A stretch of DNA of 53,432 nucleotides from Streptomyces echinatus (GCF_014203595.1 NZ_JACHJK010000028.1:1-53432); one strand, 5' to 3'; numbered from the stretch's first letter, positions 24,052-33,392 are shown. The notes: generated from the letters alone by a model not told the origin. Numbers and translations are program-made.

Positions 24052-26217
24052 GTGTCCGATGAGGACGGCACCGGGACCCTGGTCCACGGCCCCTGGAGCG
24101 GTGATTCCACGTACGTGCCACCGCCGATCCCGGATTACGGCGACACCATTCCGCCGCCGGAACACATTCCCCCGGCTCCCCCGGAATCGCCGGAAGAGAC
24201 GACCATGGAACTGCCGCCGATTCCGGCTGCCCCGGACCCGTCGACGGCCTTGCGTTCCGAAGGAATTCCGGCTCCGGAAACCGGTGAAGATTACGACGAA
24301 AACGAGGAAGGCGAATACGAGCAGGCTCGTTCTCTCGCTGACCGACTCGGTGACTGGCTGGAATTCCGGCTGGAAAGGGCGCGGGCGCTCCATGAAGGCG
24401 AAGTGCCTTTCCGTGAGGCCGAAATAGCACGGAAGGCCGCGCTGCTGGAGGGCCGCACCGCGCAGGAAGTCGCGATGATGGAGCAGAACGGAAAGCTCCA
24501 CGCCGCGATGATGAAAGCGAAGGGCGACAAGGCGGCGGCACGCGGGAAGGCGGACGCCGACCGCGCGAAGTCGTCCGCCTCCGGCCTGGGGTCGGACAAG
24601 GGCCGCTCGAAGGCCGGCGGCGGGGGCGGGGCCTCGCGCGGCGGTGGCGGCAGCGGACCGTCCCGCAACAACTCCCGCTCGGGGCCGAACCGGTCCGGAG
24701 CCTCGCGCGGATCCAACTCCGGCGGCCTCGGCGGGCGTTCGGTGCCCCGATCGACCGGGGGCGGCGGAGGCGGCAAGCGCGACGCGAAGGGCTCTCAGAC
24801 GGGCTCTGGCGGCCGTGCAGCCGGTCCCGGGCGCAACGGATCACCCGGAGGCTCGAAAGGCTCTCAGACGGGCTCGGGCGGCTCCGGTCGCGGCAGCGGA
24901 TCGAAGGGGGACGGCGGTGGCCGGACGCAGAACGGTCCGGCGTCCAGGGCTCGTGCCGAGCGGGCCCGCGGCCGCCAGGAGCGCGCCGGGGTCCGGCAGG
25001 CCGGGCGGCAGGAGCGGCGCAGCGTCGGCCATGCCGCCGGCGTCGCGGACCGGTCCAAGGACCGCGAGCAAGCCCGCGCCCAGCGGCAGCAGGCGTGGGC
25101 GGACCGCCGCGCGAAGCGGCAGGAGCGTGACGCGGCGCGGAAGGCGAAGCGGGAAGCCGCGGCGTCGGCCACGCCGGGCCGCACCACATTGAGCCGGGCC
25201 GTTGGTGAGGAAGCCCAGCGCCGCTGGGACAAGCGCCGTGCCAACGCAGAGGCCAAGGCCGCGAAGACTGCCAAGGATGCGAAGGCCGGCACCGAGAAGG
25301 TGAGCCTGACCAAGGACAAGGACTCCAAGGACAAGGGCACCGACGCCAAGGGCGAGAAGACCGCCAAGGAAGGCTCAGACGGGGCCTCCAGCGCCGCGAA
25401 GGACGGCAAGGCGACCGATGAGCCGGGCAAGAAGCCCACGGCCGGTGACGGGGCGTCTGACGGTTCGGAGAAGCGGCGCCGGTTCCGTGGTCGGCGTACC
25501 GGGGCGGGCCGGACGGGACGCGGTCGTACGGGCCGGACCGGACGGCGCGGCCGCCCGGCGGACAGCCCGTTCGGTGAGGAGGACTCCACCCCGACGGTGG
25601 AGTGGCCCGAGCACGACACCCGCCCGCCCAAGCACACCGCGAAGGCCGAGGACGACATCGTCGACGCGGACATCGTCCCCGACGAGCCCGCGGCCGTCAC
25701 GACCGGCGCCGCGGGCCTGCCGCCCGCGCCGGAAAAGCCCACGAAGCGGCCCGGCACCAGCCGGCCCACCAGCACGGAAGGGAGCAGCGTGAGCAGTTCG
25801 GAGGTCAGCAGGCCGTCCGGCGCGGGTGGCCTCGCCGCCCAGCACCGCACGGACATCACGTTCGACCAGTACCTGATGGAGATGGCGAACATCGCCATCA
25901 AGGCCGCCTCCGACCAGGAGCGCGCCGAAGCCCTGATGGAGGCCCTCGGCAAGGTCGCCGACGCGCTGCGGGAGATGGCCGCCGACCTGGTCGGCGACCA
26001 CAACATCGACACCGCGGTGACCGACCTGATCGCGGACCTGGCCGACTCCGCAGCCCGTATGAAGGCGCAGGCCGAACGGTGTGCCGAGCAGTGCGGCATC
26101 GCCAAGGAGGCCGCCAAGCTCGCAGCCGTGATGGTCGCCCGCGTCTACGGCGAGGACATGGCTGCCAAGGAAGACGCCGGCCTCAAGCACGCGTCGGCCG
26201 CTGTCCACCACGACTGA
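24052..26217 (+). CDS. 721-aa low-complexity transfer-associated protein
   Basis: GTG start, GGAGGGAGG upstream. The N-terminus is acidic and Pro-rich, then a short helical block (LADRLGDWLEFRLERARALH). Residues about 170-330 are Gly/Ser/Arg-rich with KGSQTGSGG twice, followed by a long Lys/Arg/Ala/Glu region. The last 130 residues form a conserved-looking helical domain (FDQYLMEMANIAIKAASDQ, ALREMAADLVGD). Disordered, highly charged proteins of this size often precede the DNA translocase gene in Streptomyces plasmids, where they may bind DNA or organise the transfer apparatus. Confidence 0.75.
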   Translation: MSDEDGTGTLVHGPWSGDSTYVPPPIPDYGDTIPPPEHIPPAPPESPEETTMELPPIPAAPDPSTALRSEGIPAPETGEDYDENEEGEYEQARSLADRLGDWLEFRLERARALHEGEVPFREAEIARKAALLEGRTAQEVAMMEQNGKLHAAMMKAKGDKAAARGKADADRAKSSASGLGSDKGRSKAGGGGGASRGGGGSGPSRNNSRSGPNRSGASRGSNSGGLGGRSVPRSTGGGGGGKRDAKGSQTGSGGRAAGPGRNGSPGGSKGSQTGSGGSGRGSGSKGDGGGRTQNGPASRARAERARGRQERAGVRQAGRQERRSVGHAAGVADRSKDREQARAQRQQAWADRRAKRQERDAARKAKREAAASATPGRTTLSRAVGEEAQRRWDKRRANAEAKAAKTAKDAKAGTEKVSLTKDKDSKDKGTDAKGEKTAKEGSDGASSAAKDGKATDEPGKKPTAGDGASDGSEKRRRFRGRRTGAGRTGRGRTGRTGRRGRPADSPFGEEDSTPTVEWPEHDTRPPKHTAKAEDDIVDADIVPDEPAAVTTGAAGLPPAPEKPTKRPGTSRPTSTEGSSVSSSEVSRPSGAGGLAAQHRTDITFDQYLMEMANIAIKAASDQERAEALMEALGKVADALREMAADLVGDHNIDTAVTDLIADLADSAARMKAQAERCAEQCGIAKEAAKLAAVMVARVYGEDMAAKEDAGLKHASAAVHHD

Positions 26218-26237
26218 GCACGGGAGGGAACCCCGCG

Positions 26238-26657
26238 ATGAGCAGCGATCTCGCACCCCGCAACAGCAGCGCGGCGCCCGCCGTGGCCGACGACGACAAC
26301 CGGTACAAGGCCGTCCAGGCCAAGCTGGACAAGCTCGGCAAGGCCATGGACGACGCCACCCTCGAACTCGAGGGACTGCGGCGCAGCATGCAGGCCAACG
26401 CCAAGCACACCGACGGCGTCGCCACCGACATCGAGAACGCCGACCTGGACCCGAAGTTCGTCGGCCTCACCGCCAACGTGGCCATCGCCCTGGACGGCGC
26501 CGCCCGGGAGGTGAGGACGCTGTCCGACACCGCCCAGGAGGCCGCCGACCTCACCCACGAGACCCGGCGCACCCATTCCAAGCTCTACGGCGCGCTGGAC
26601 GACATCCGCTCCGACCGGCGCGAGAAGACGCCCAGGCCGGGCTTCTTCAACCGCTGA
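26238..26657 (+). CDS. Small coiled-coil conjugation-associated protein
   Basis: 139 aa, ATG with GGGAGGGAA upstream, 20 bp after the previous stop. YKAVQAKLDKLGKAMDDATL and a run of heptads make a helical rod. The tail TPRPGFFNR is basic. Its place between the 721-aa protein and the translocase suggests an accessory transfer role. Confidence 0.68.
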   Translation: MSSDLAPRNSSAAPAVADDDNRYKAVQAKLDKLGKAMDDATLELEGLRRSMQANAKHTDGVATDIENADLDPKFVGLTANVAIALDGAAREVRTLSDTAQEAADLTHETRRTHSKLYGALDDIRSDRREKTPRPGFFNR

Positions 26658-26677
26658 CCCCACTCCCCCACCCCTGC

Positions 26678-26714
26678 CACGGGCGGTCCCGCCGCTTTCG
26701 CGGGGCCGCCCGTG
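26678..26714 (+). terminator. Hairpin before the translocase gene
   Basis: CACGGGCGG...CCGCCCGTG with inner CCCGC/GCGGG pairing. It ends 22 bases before the GTG of the translocase gene and may attenuate it. Confidence 0.55.
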
Positions 26715-26736
26715 CCCGTTCCCGAAGGAGAAGTCG

Positions 26737-28884
26737 GTGACCACGCCGCGCAGTGTCGCGCTTGAGCGCCTCGCCTACACCCTCGCCGCGCCCGTGCTGG
26801 CCGTGGCCCCGAACCTTTACCCCGACAGCCCTGTCAACTCCGTCGTGCAGCTGGCCGGCGCCGCCGGGATCGGCGGCTGGATCCTCGCGGGCAAGAGCGA
26901 TGAGCCCGGCGCCGGACGCAAGATCCTGCGCTGGACCCCGCTGGTCCTGGCCGCCGCCGTCGACGTCGCCGCCGGGCACACCACCGGCTTCGGCCCGTGC
27001 TGGCTGGACGGGCTGCTCGCCGCCGGGTGGGCGGCGGCAGGCTCCTTCGTGCTGCCGTTCTCCCGGCACACCCGCCGCCGTCACCGTCCCGCGCTCGCCG
27101 CCCCGGCCCCGCAGCCGGCGCCCGCCCATGCCGCGGAGCCGACCGTGGCGCAGCCGGACGACGGAGCCGACCAGCTCACCCGCGAGGCGCGGATGCTGTG
27201 GGAGCGCGCAGGGATGCCCGCCCGCACCCACGTCGTCAAGGCCACCCGGCACACCGCCATGCGTCACGACCTCACCCTGCTGCTGCGCGCCTCGGAGACC
27301 GGGCGGCCGATCACCGGCCTCTCCCCCGAGATCGTCGGAGCCGCGTTCGGGGTGTCCGCGGCCGACGTCACCCTCGCGGACGTCGCCATCCAGCCTGGCC
27401 GCCAGGGCGGACCCGGCTGGATGGAGGCCCGCATCGCCCCGGAGGCCAACGCCCGGCGGCGCACCAAGCCGACCGACGAGGAGCGCTGGATCGACCGGGT
27501 CGCCAGCCCCAAGGGCGGCGCCCCCGGCTCCGAGCTGGTGCACAAGACCCGCGACAACGAGCGCGGGGTGACCTTCTACCGGGCGAAGATGAGCGACTCC
27601 ACCGAGTCCCCGCGCATCGACCTGCCCAAGACCTGCCGTGCGCTGGATCTGCCCGAGGACGACTCCTGCGTGTTCGTCCTCATCGACGGAGCTGAGTTCC
27701 TCATCAGCGCGTTCGACACCCCGCCGCTCAGCGCGATCTTCCCCGCCACCCGCGAACTGCTCACCCCGGACGCCAAGGGCATGTACGTGTGCGGGTTCAC
27801 CATCACCGGCCAGCCGGTGAAGACGATGGTCTACCAGCACGACAAGAACGCCCCGGCCCACGGCCTCACCCTCGGGGTCAGCCGGTCGGGCAAGACCCAG
27901 TTCTTCGCGATCAACATGGCCGCCCAGTCCCTGGACGGCCAAGTGGTGTGGCTGTCCACCGTCCGCAAGGACGAGAAGACCACCGTCCTCGGCCGGTACA
28001 TCGACCGGCAGGGCTCGAACGCCCTGTGGATGGCCCGCTCCCTGCGGGCGGCGAAGGCGCTGTGCGAGATCAGGGCGGAGATGCCCTGGCCGCACGACGG
28101 CCAGCCCCACGACTACAAGCCGGGCGACACGCGCTGCCCCTACCGGCAGCTCAACGTCTACGCGGATGAGTTCATGACCGCCGCCCAGGACTCGGACTTC
28201 GGCGAGTTCATCCAGAAGGACGGCGAGGACCTCACGGTCACCGGCCTGAAGTACGGCATCGGCTTCAACCCGGCCGGCCAGTCGCCGTTCGCGCACAACG
28301 GGTTCTCCACGGAGATGAAGGACAACCTGCGGCAGAACAGCCGCCCGGTCATCTTCAACATGGGTTCGCCCGGCGCCACCCGCAAAGCGGCAGAGGGAAC
28401 CATGGAGAACGCCTACGACGTGCCGACCATCCCGGCCCGCTACTCCCGCAGCGAAGGCTCCGCGATCGAGCGGGCCATGCGCGGCGAGGCCGACCCGGAG
28501 AACGGCGTCAGCACGGGCGGCGTCGCGGTCATCGTCCTCGACAACGGCCGCGCCGTGCTCATGCGGTCGCTGTACGCCGACTTCGACACCGACCTCTCCC
28601 AGCTCTTCCCCGACGAGGTCAACCGGCTCACCGACTACGAGATCAGCGAGCTGGAGAAGCGCGGCCTGTGGTTCGACTGGGACGAGCCCGTGCGGCCCGG
28701 CGAGTTCTGGCCCGAGCCCGACGAGGACGGCGACGACGGCGAGGGCCGCTCCCGCCGGCGCGGCGGCGGAGGCGGCGGCAAGAGCGGAGGCGGGCGCGGC
28801 TCCAAGAGCGGCAACCGCCGCTCCGAGCAGGTCGCCTCTCCCCGCCAGGCGCTGGAGGCCATCAAGAGCCTCACCGATGCCTGA
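26737..28884 (+). CDS. traB: FtsK/TraB-like DNA translocase
   Basis: 715 aa from GTG; AAGGAG upstream. Residues 1-110 contain three to four membrane segments. A linker is followed by the RecA-like motor with Walker A GVSRSGKT (380-387) and Walker B LNVYADE (472-478). The end is acidic, then Gly/Arg-rich (KSGGGRGSKSGNRRS) and finally a helical tip (SPRQALEAIKSLTDA). A single FtsK-like motor moving double-stranded DNA is the core of Streptomyces conjugation. I see no array of the 8-bp clt motif GACCCGGA known from pSVH1-type TraB, so the recognition site is open. Confidence 0.87.
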   Translation: MTTPRSVALERLAYTLAAPVLAVAPNLYPDSPVNSVVQLAGAAGIGGWILAGKSDEPGAGRKILRWTPLVLAAAVDVAAGHTTGFGPCWLDGLLAAGWAAAGSFVLPFSRHTRRRHRPALAAPAPQPAPAHAAEPTVAQPDDGADQLTREARMLWERAGMPARTHVVKATRHTAMRHDLTLLLRASETGRPITGLSPEIVGAAFGVSAADVTLADVAIQPGRQGGPGWMEARIAPEANARRRTKPTDEERWIDRVASPKGGAPGSELVHKTRDNERGVTFYRAKMSDSTESPRIDLPKTCRALDLPEDDSCVFVLIDGAEFLISAFDTPPLSAIFPATRELLTPDAKGMYVCGFTITGQPVKTMVYQHDKNAPAHGLTLGVSRSGKTQFFAINMAAQSLDGQVVWLSTVRKDEKTTVLGRYIDRQGSNALWMARSLRAAKALCEIRAEMPWPHDGQPHDYKPGDTRCPYRQLNVYADEFMTAAQDSDFGEFIQKDGEDLTVTGLKYGIGFNPAGQSPFAHNGFSTEMKDNLRQNSRPVIFNMGSPGATRKAAEGTMENAYDVPTIPARYSRSEGSAIERAMRGEADPENGVSTGGVAVIVLDNGRAVLMRSLYADFDTDLSQLFPDEVNRLTDYEISELEKRGLWFDWDEPVRPGEFWPEPDEDGDDGEGRSRRRGGGGGGKSGGGRGSKSGNRRSEQVASPRQALEAIKSLTDA

Positions 28885-28963
28885 TCACACCCACCCATCC
28901 CCGGGGCCGGCCTGCCGAGCGCGGCCGGCCCCACCCGATCCCTTGTGAAGGAGCACCACCACC

Positions 28964-29152
28964 GTGGCCCTGTCCATCTCCGCCGCCATGCTGCTGGGCA
29001 TCATCGTCTTCGTTCTGGTCAAGGGCGGCTACGTCCGCGTCGGCTCCGCGCTGGCCTGCACGCTGTTCGGCTTCACCCTCGCGGCGACCGGCCTGGCCCC
29101 GACCATCAACAGCGGCCTCGCCTCGCTCGCCGGGCTGATCTCCAGCCTCTGA
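28964..29152 (+). CDS. Small two-segment membrane protein
   Basis: 62 aa, GTG start with AAGGAG upstream. Two hydrophobic helices (SAAMLLGIIVFVLVKGG and ALACTLFGFTLAATGLA) joined by a short loop. Follows the translocase on the same strand; probably a transfer accessory in the membrane. Converges with the zinc-ribbon gene at one base distance. Confidence 0.7.
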   Translation: MALSISAAMLLGIIVFVLVKGGYVRVGSALACTLFGFTLAATGLAPTINSGLASLAGLISSL

Positions 29153-29314
29153 CTACGCCTCCGTCCACGGCGGGTCAGGGGTGTAGTTGAGCCCGGCGCA
29201 GAAACGGCAGTCCCACTCCGACGGGATCTCCCACTTGTCGACCCAGAAGCCGACCTGCTTGCCCACGAAGTAGTTGTCCCCGCCGCACCATCCGCACTCG
29301 AAGACGAACTCCAC
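29153..29314 (-). CDS. 53-residue zinc-ribbon-like protein
   Basis: From a GTG with GGAAGGGGAT upstream. Two CxxC knuckles (CGWCGGDNYF and CRFCAGLN) separated by VGKQVGFWVDKWEIP make a likely zinc ribbon. Its stop touches the end of the membrane protein gene. Orphan on the opposite strand at the end of the transfer string. Confidence 0.6.
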   Translation of the reverse strand: MEFVFECGWCGGDNYFVGKQVGFWVDKWEIPSEWDCRFCAGLNYTPDPPWTEA

Positions 29315-29401
29315 TCCATCCCCTTCCCCGCGCCCGATGGACCGAGGATGCCCGGGACACGGGTGCGCCGACACCCAAACACCCACTCCCCCGCTACACA
29401 A

Positions 29402-29447
29402 CGCCGAAGGGCGCCGCCGGAAACCATCCCGGCGGCGCCCTTCGGCG
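29402..29447. terminator. 19-bp perfect hairpin
   Basis: CGCCGAAGGGCGCCGCCGG (29402-29420) and its exact complement (29429-29447), loop AAACCATC. It separates the transfer module from the DUF6197 gene and probably blocks read-through both ways. Confidence 0.8.
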
Positions 29448-29466
29448 ACCCCTGCCTGGAGTCCCG

Positions 29467-30012
29467 ATGTCCCGCGCCTCGCTCTCCCCCGCCATAGACC
29501 ACCCCGCCCCGCCCACCCCGACCGCGCCGTCGGCGGAACTGAGCCTTGAGGAACGCCTCACTCTGGTGAACGCGGCGATGACCGCGCGTTTGGACGAAGC
29601 GGCCGTCGCATATGAGGTCAATACCGCGCATATCCCCACCGAACCCGTGGACCTGGACGACGTCGTCACCGTCCCGCTGACCCCGACGCTCCAGCCGCAG
29701 CCGGAGTCCTACCCGACCCCAGTCGCCGCCCTTCTGCAGCGCGCCCACCACCGGCTGCTCACCGGCGGCTGGTGCTCCGGCGCCCTGGTCGACGCGGACG
29801 GCGCCCGCTGCATGCTCGGAGCCATCCGAGCCGAGGCTCGCGGCGACAGCGGCCTGGAAGCCAACGCAGCCGCCGTGCTTCTGGACGCGATCCGCCGCAA
29901 GTTCGGCGACGTCGACTCCGTGCCCTCCTTCAATGACGCGCACGGCACGGACGGCGTCCCGATCCGCATGGTCGCCCAGGCCGCCCACCTCGCCGACGCC
30001 CGAGGCCTCTAA
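29467..30012 (+). CDS. DUF6197 family protein
   Basis: 181 aa, GGAG seven bases before the ATG. The conserved part is ALLQRAHHRLLTGGWCSGAL (residues about 86-105), then CMLGAIRAEA, DAIRRKFGDVDSVPSFND and IRMVAQAAHLADARGL. DUF6197 is a small family, common in Streptomyces, of unknown function. Decayed C-terminal copies of the same family occur at 34.3 and 43.2 kb in this window. Confidence 0.82.
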   Translation: MSRASLSPAIDHPAPPTPTAPSAELSLEERLTLVNAAMTARLDEAAVAYEVNTAHIPTEPVDLDDVVTVPLTPTLQPQPESYPTPVAALLQRAHHRLLTGGWCSGALVDADGARCMLGAIRAEARGDSGLEANAAAVLLDAIRRKFGDVDSVPSFNDAHGTDGVPIRMVAQAAHLADARGL

Positions 30013-30220
30013 CCCCAGCCTTCGGACCACCTGCCTCGCACCCGAACCCCTCGCGGTCGAGTGGGGGCCAGGCCGTGCGGCCTGCACCACCGCCCATCAC
30101 ACGACCCCGAGCGTGGGAGACGCCCCGCCATGCAGTCCGTGTGTGCTGGAGGCGTCGCAGGGCGATCGTCTGTGCTATGCAGCAACTCCGGGTCTGGCCG
30201 TCGATGGCTAACCTGCTCTC

Positions 30221-31210
30221 ATGCCGGAGAAGATGCCCAAGCAGGAGCCCGCGCCGCAGCCCACGAGCGAGGTGAACTACCCCCCGGTCGAGAACGGCGT
30301 CGACTACCTGGACAGCGTCGCCGACCACCTTCGCTTCGGGCAGCCGAGCCCGCGCAACCTGAAGTACGCGGTTCTGCATCTCCAGGCCGCCGCCGAACTC
30401 CTCCTCAAGGCCCGCCTGCAGCAGGAACACTGGAGTCTTGTCGTCAAGGACCCCGGCGCCGCCAAGCGAGACAGGTTCGAGGCCGGCGACTTCGACAGCT
30501 GCACCACGACCGGGGCCATCGCTCGGCTGAAGGACATCGCCGGCGTCACGGTCGACGACAAGTCCGCCAAGAGCCTCGCCATCCTCTCCAAGTGGCGCAA
30601 CGCCCTCCAGCACTACGGACTCAAGGCTCCCGCCCCTGCGGTCGAGACCCGCGCAGCCCAAGTACTGGACTTTCTGTTGGAGTTCATCCACGGAGAGCTC
30701 CTTCCCGCGCTGCCGGGCGCGAAGGCCAGTGCGGTCGAAGAGGACCTGGTGGCAATCGGGATGAAGGTCCGCCAGATCAAGACCTTCATCGACACGCGGC
30801 AGAAGCGCCTGGACGCCGAGCTGAGGGACGTCACGAACCGCACGGTGGAGTGTCCGTTCTGCGGATCATTCGCCCTGGTGGTCGGCCAGGGGCCTCTCTC
30901 CCCGTCGTGCCGCTTCTGCCACACCGCGTGGAATGAGGCCACATTCGCGGCCGCCGCCTACGCAGAGGTGTTCAGCCCGGATGCGGAGGCCGCCCTCCAG
31001 ACTTGCCCGACGTGCAGCAACTTGGCTTTAGTCGTCGACTGGGCACGCGTCCTACACGCGACCGAGCTCAAACACTTGTGCTTCGCGTGCGGCGAAGCCT
31101 TCGACCACCTGGCGCAGTGCCACGGGTGCTTGGACATGTATGTGCCCTCGCCCAACGAAGACGTTCATCTGTGCAAGGACTGCCTCCCCGCTCGGCTGGA
31201 GAAGTTCTGA
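30221..31210 (+). CDS. HEPN-like protein with zinc ribbons
   Basis: 329 aa. The N-terminal 170 residues form a helical bundle with LKYAVLHLQAAAELLLKARL and the RNase-type HEPN motif RxxxxH in KWRNALQHYGL (R126, H131). The C-terminal half has three pairs of Cys knuckles: CPFCGS/CRFCHTA, CPTCSN/CFACGE, and CHGCLD/CKDC. HEPN RNases are frequent toxins and defence effectors; zinc ribbons could bind RNA or sense damage. No antitoxin-like gene is adjacent. Start ATG preceded by weak AGG-like signals. Confidence 0.75.
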   Translation: MPEKMPKQEPAPQPTSEVNYPPVENGVDYLDSVADHLRFGQPSPRNLKYAVLHLQAAAELLLKARLQQEHWSLVVKDPGAAKRDRFEAGDFDSCTTTGAIARLKDIAGVTVDDKSAKSLAILSKWRNALQHYGLKAPAPAVETRAAQVLDFLLEFIHGELLPALPGAKASAVEEDLVAIGMKVRQIKTFIDTRQKRLDAELRDVTNRTVECPFCGSFALVVGQGPLSPSCRFCHTAWNEATFAAAAYAEVFSPDAEAALQTCPTCSNLALVVDWARVLHATELKHLCFACGEAFDHLAQCHGCLDMYVPSPNEDVHLCKDCLPARLEKF

Positions 31211-31232
31211 TTGCTGACCATGAGCAACGGCA

Positions 31233-31439
31233 ATGACCATGGCGACTGAAGCTACCGAGCCAGACGATAGCGTCTACGGCGCCGAGCTGTCGTCGGTCTA
31301 CTGGTGGGCTCGCATATCCAACTTCCGCCAGTTCTCCGGGATGTCCAGTCTGGGGCTGACCGCCAGTGCCGGGCGTCCGGGCCAAGATGCTCTCGGTACG
31401 TCGCAACACCGTCGCCTGCCGTTGAGGCACCTGCAGTAA
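31233..31439 (+). CDS. Doubtful small frame after the HEPN gene
   Basis: 68 codons beginning MTMATEATEPDDSVYGAEL, then SSVYWWARISNFRQFSG. The first 40 residues look natural; the rest (GRPGQDALGTSQHRR) does not. GAGCAAC precedes the ATG weakly. It could be the 5' part of a decayed gene. Confidence 0.25.
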   Translation: MTMATEATEPDDSVYGAELSSVYWWARISNFRQFSGMSSLGLTASAGRPGQDALGTSQHRRLPLRHLQ

Positions 31440-31494
31440 ATTCGGCCCGGCGTGTCTTGGCTCATTCACATACCGGCCAGACGACCATGATCAC

Positions 31495-32340
31495 GTGTTG
31501 GCATCCCTGCTACCCGGCATCCGTGAGCTTCGTGCCCCGCTGGTGACTGGTTACATCTATCTTCTGGCGCTGCTTCTCCTATATGGCAACAAGGTCCCGA
31601 CGAACGTCGCAGCTGATAGTCCACTGAAGCTGCCCTACGACCTAGTGGGATGGCTGGGAAAGCCGACGGCCATTGCTGTCAGCACCTTCGTGGCCTATCT
31701 CGTGGGTAGCGTACTGGAGGTGCATGCGGCGACCGTCAGCAGAAGTTTTCGAAAAATCCGGTCACACTCCAAGCTATTCAAAAAGCGGCGTCACAGCTTG
31801 TTACCGGGTGACGAGAGAGGGCTCAAATGGCTGGCCCCTGAGCTGACGCCAGCGTCGGTGAACGCACTCGGGCGCTACATTGTGGAAAGGGTTCGCGGCA
31901 AACTCTCAATCTCTTATGACACTGACTTGAAAGCTGAAGGGTTTAAGTTTTTCCTCCAAGACTTGCCTCAGCTGCACACGCGGCTATACGGAGCAAACAA
32001 GGACCTGTACGGCGACTACGACCGCCTCGCGGCGGAAGCTGACCTCAAAGTGAATGTAGGAATTTCGGGCAACGTTTTAAGCGGCGTGGCAGGCGTCGTG
32101 GTCCATCCGTTGTGGGCCATCCTCTGCGGCCCCATGCTCGTGCTCTTCTATCGTGGACTCTCCTCTGATCGACAGGCCAACGACATCCTGGTGCAATCGG
32201 TCGTCACCGACATCGTGAAGTCCCCGAAACTTGAGGGGTATATCGATGAAGCAGCCAGCCATTTCCGAGAAACAGAAGAGATTCGCACTGCTAGACGCAT
32301 GGGCAGTGATCACACCTCCCACGATGACGACGAGCGTTGA
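31495..32340 (+). CDS. Membrane protein of lower GC content
   Basis: 281 aa from GTG. Membrane segments near residues 17-33 (YIYLLALLLLYG), 59-73 (AVSTFVAYLVGSVL) and about 195-220 (VAGVVVHPLWAILCGPMLVLFY), with a basic cytosolic region between (KLFKKRRHSLLPGDERG). The DNA is visibly AT-richer than its neighbours (for example 31741-31800), suggesting recent acquisition. No family recognised. It follows the HEPN gene by about 280 bp. Confidence 0.65.
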   Translation: MLASLLPGIRELRAPLVTGYIYLLALLLLYGNKVPTNVAADSPLKLPYDLVGWLGKPTAIAVSTFVAYLVGSVLEVHAATVSRSFRKIRSHSKLFKKRRHSLLPGDERGLKWLAPELTPASVNALGRYIVERVRGKLSISYDTDLKAEGFKFFLQDLPQLHTRLYGANKDLYGDYDRLAAEADLKVNVGISGNVLSGVAGVVVHPLWAILCGPMLVLFYRGLSSDRQANDILVQSVVTDIVKSPKLEGYIDEAASHFRETEEIRTARRMGSDHTSHDDDER

Positions 32341-32649
32341 CTACCGACCCTGGGGTTGACATTGGCGGCTCGCGCCTTAACTGTTCCCAGTTCTCCGCGG
32401 GGCCCAGCCGGGCGCGGTGTCGGCCGTGCGGGAGTCGAGCAGTCGCGCGGGTTCGGCGCCGGCATTGGGCGCGGCCTGATGGGCGGCGAGCTCGACGCGG
32501 AGCTGCCGGGCCTCGGCGAGCGCGGCGTCGCGCTCGGTGGCGGCCTGCTCGGCGAGCTTGGCCGGGTCGCACTCGCCGGTAGGGGCCGCTGGGACGCCCC
32601 CTACCCACCAGGCCAAGCAGGAGACCGCCCAGGCCGGCGTCTTCGCCGA
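32341..32649. other. Decayed stretch
   Basis: A minus-strand fragment with a coiled-coil look (LAEQAATERDAALAEARQLR) is open within 32377-32616 but ends in unnatural sequence and has no ribosome site. Probably the remnant of a larger gene. Confidence 0.35.
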
Positions 32650-32795
32650 CTGAGGCCGCTCCGCCAGCTCGTCCTCCAGGCCCTAGCCGCCGTCATCGCG
32701 AAGGCGCTGGGCTATCACCACAAGACCACCACACGCTTGGTCACCGAAGTCGGCGGAACGTGGAGCCGATACGCGCCGACGATCACTCACGGTGA
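32650..32795 (+). pseudogene. C-terminal remnant of a site-specific integrase-like gene
   Basis: The frame reads RQLVLQALAAVIAKALGYH then KTTTRLVTEVGGTWSRYAP, which resembles the end of Streptomyces tyrosine-recombinase-type proteins found beside plasmids. Nothing upstream in frame continues the domain, so only the end remains. Confidence 0.45.
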
Positions 32796-32915
32796 CGCCA
32801 GGACCGTCCTTGCCGAGGGATGCGCGAACCTCAACATTCGAGCCACCAGTCCCGACGCCGGTTTCGTTGTCCCTTGTTCAGTGCCCACAAGCAGTCTCGA
32901 CGCGTCGCCTAGTGC

Positions 32916-33374
32916 TTAATCGTGAAAGTCCGGAGCGGGGCGAGACTTCATGCCGAACCGCTTTTTGCGCAACCGCGCACCTCCCATAATTCGCCTGGCG
33001 CATTCGAGGCAAGTGATCGAAGGTGAATTTTGAGGTGTACCGCAGTGATTGTTTGTGTGTATGAAGCGTGCGCAGTATACGCATTGTTCCATATCGCTTG
33101 GCCACCACACCGTCCAGCTCCGTCCGGGATCATTGCAATCCTCCCCACACCCGGAGCCAGCCGGAAAATAATCGTAGATGGGGCCCTCTGTGGGAACTCG
33201 ACAGATAGCGCATTTGTAGTACCGCCTGAAAGAATCCATACGGCTCTGAGCTGCACGTCTTTCTGCATCCGTGACTTCGCGCGCCCTTCGAGCGGCCCTT
33301 TCGGCTGCGGCATACCTGACTGTATCTTCCCGGTTGCGTCTCCAGTGTTCGAAGTCATCAATATCGCCCGACAT
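32916..33374 (-). CDS. Cys-rich hypothetical protein
   Basis: 152 aa; GGGAGG stands before the ATG. The N-terminal helix is charged (DDFEHWRRNREDTVRYAAAE). The rest contains CAICRVPTEGPIYDYF, CGEDCNDPG, CVYCARFIHTNNHC and CLECARRI: eight Cys in four pairs, a likely two-zinc domain, with Trp-rich turns between. GC is lower than average. It follows the 33393-33662 gene after 18 bp on the same strand, so they form an operon. Confidence 0.68.
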   Translation of the reverse strand: MSGDIDDFEHWRRNREDTVRYAAAERAARRAREVTDAERRAAQSRMDSFRRYYKCAICRVPTEGPIYDYFPAGSGCGEDCNDPGRSWTVWWPSDMEQCVYCARFIHTNNHCGTPQNSPSITCLECARRIMGGARLRKKRFGMKSRPAPDFHD

Positions 33375-33392
33375 GGCCACCTCCCTGCTTCT

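Noticed and set aside
24864..26256. Minus-strand frames of 417 and 293 codons opposite the 721-aa protein
   Set aside because: Low-complexity mirror of the plus-strand gene, which has the better start and conserved-looking end domain.
26647..28296. 549-codon minus-strand frame opposite the translocase gene
   Set aside because: Antisense shadow with Gly/Val/Arg/Leu bias and no ribosome site.
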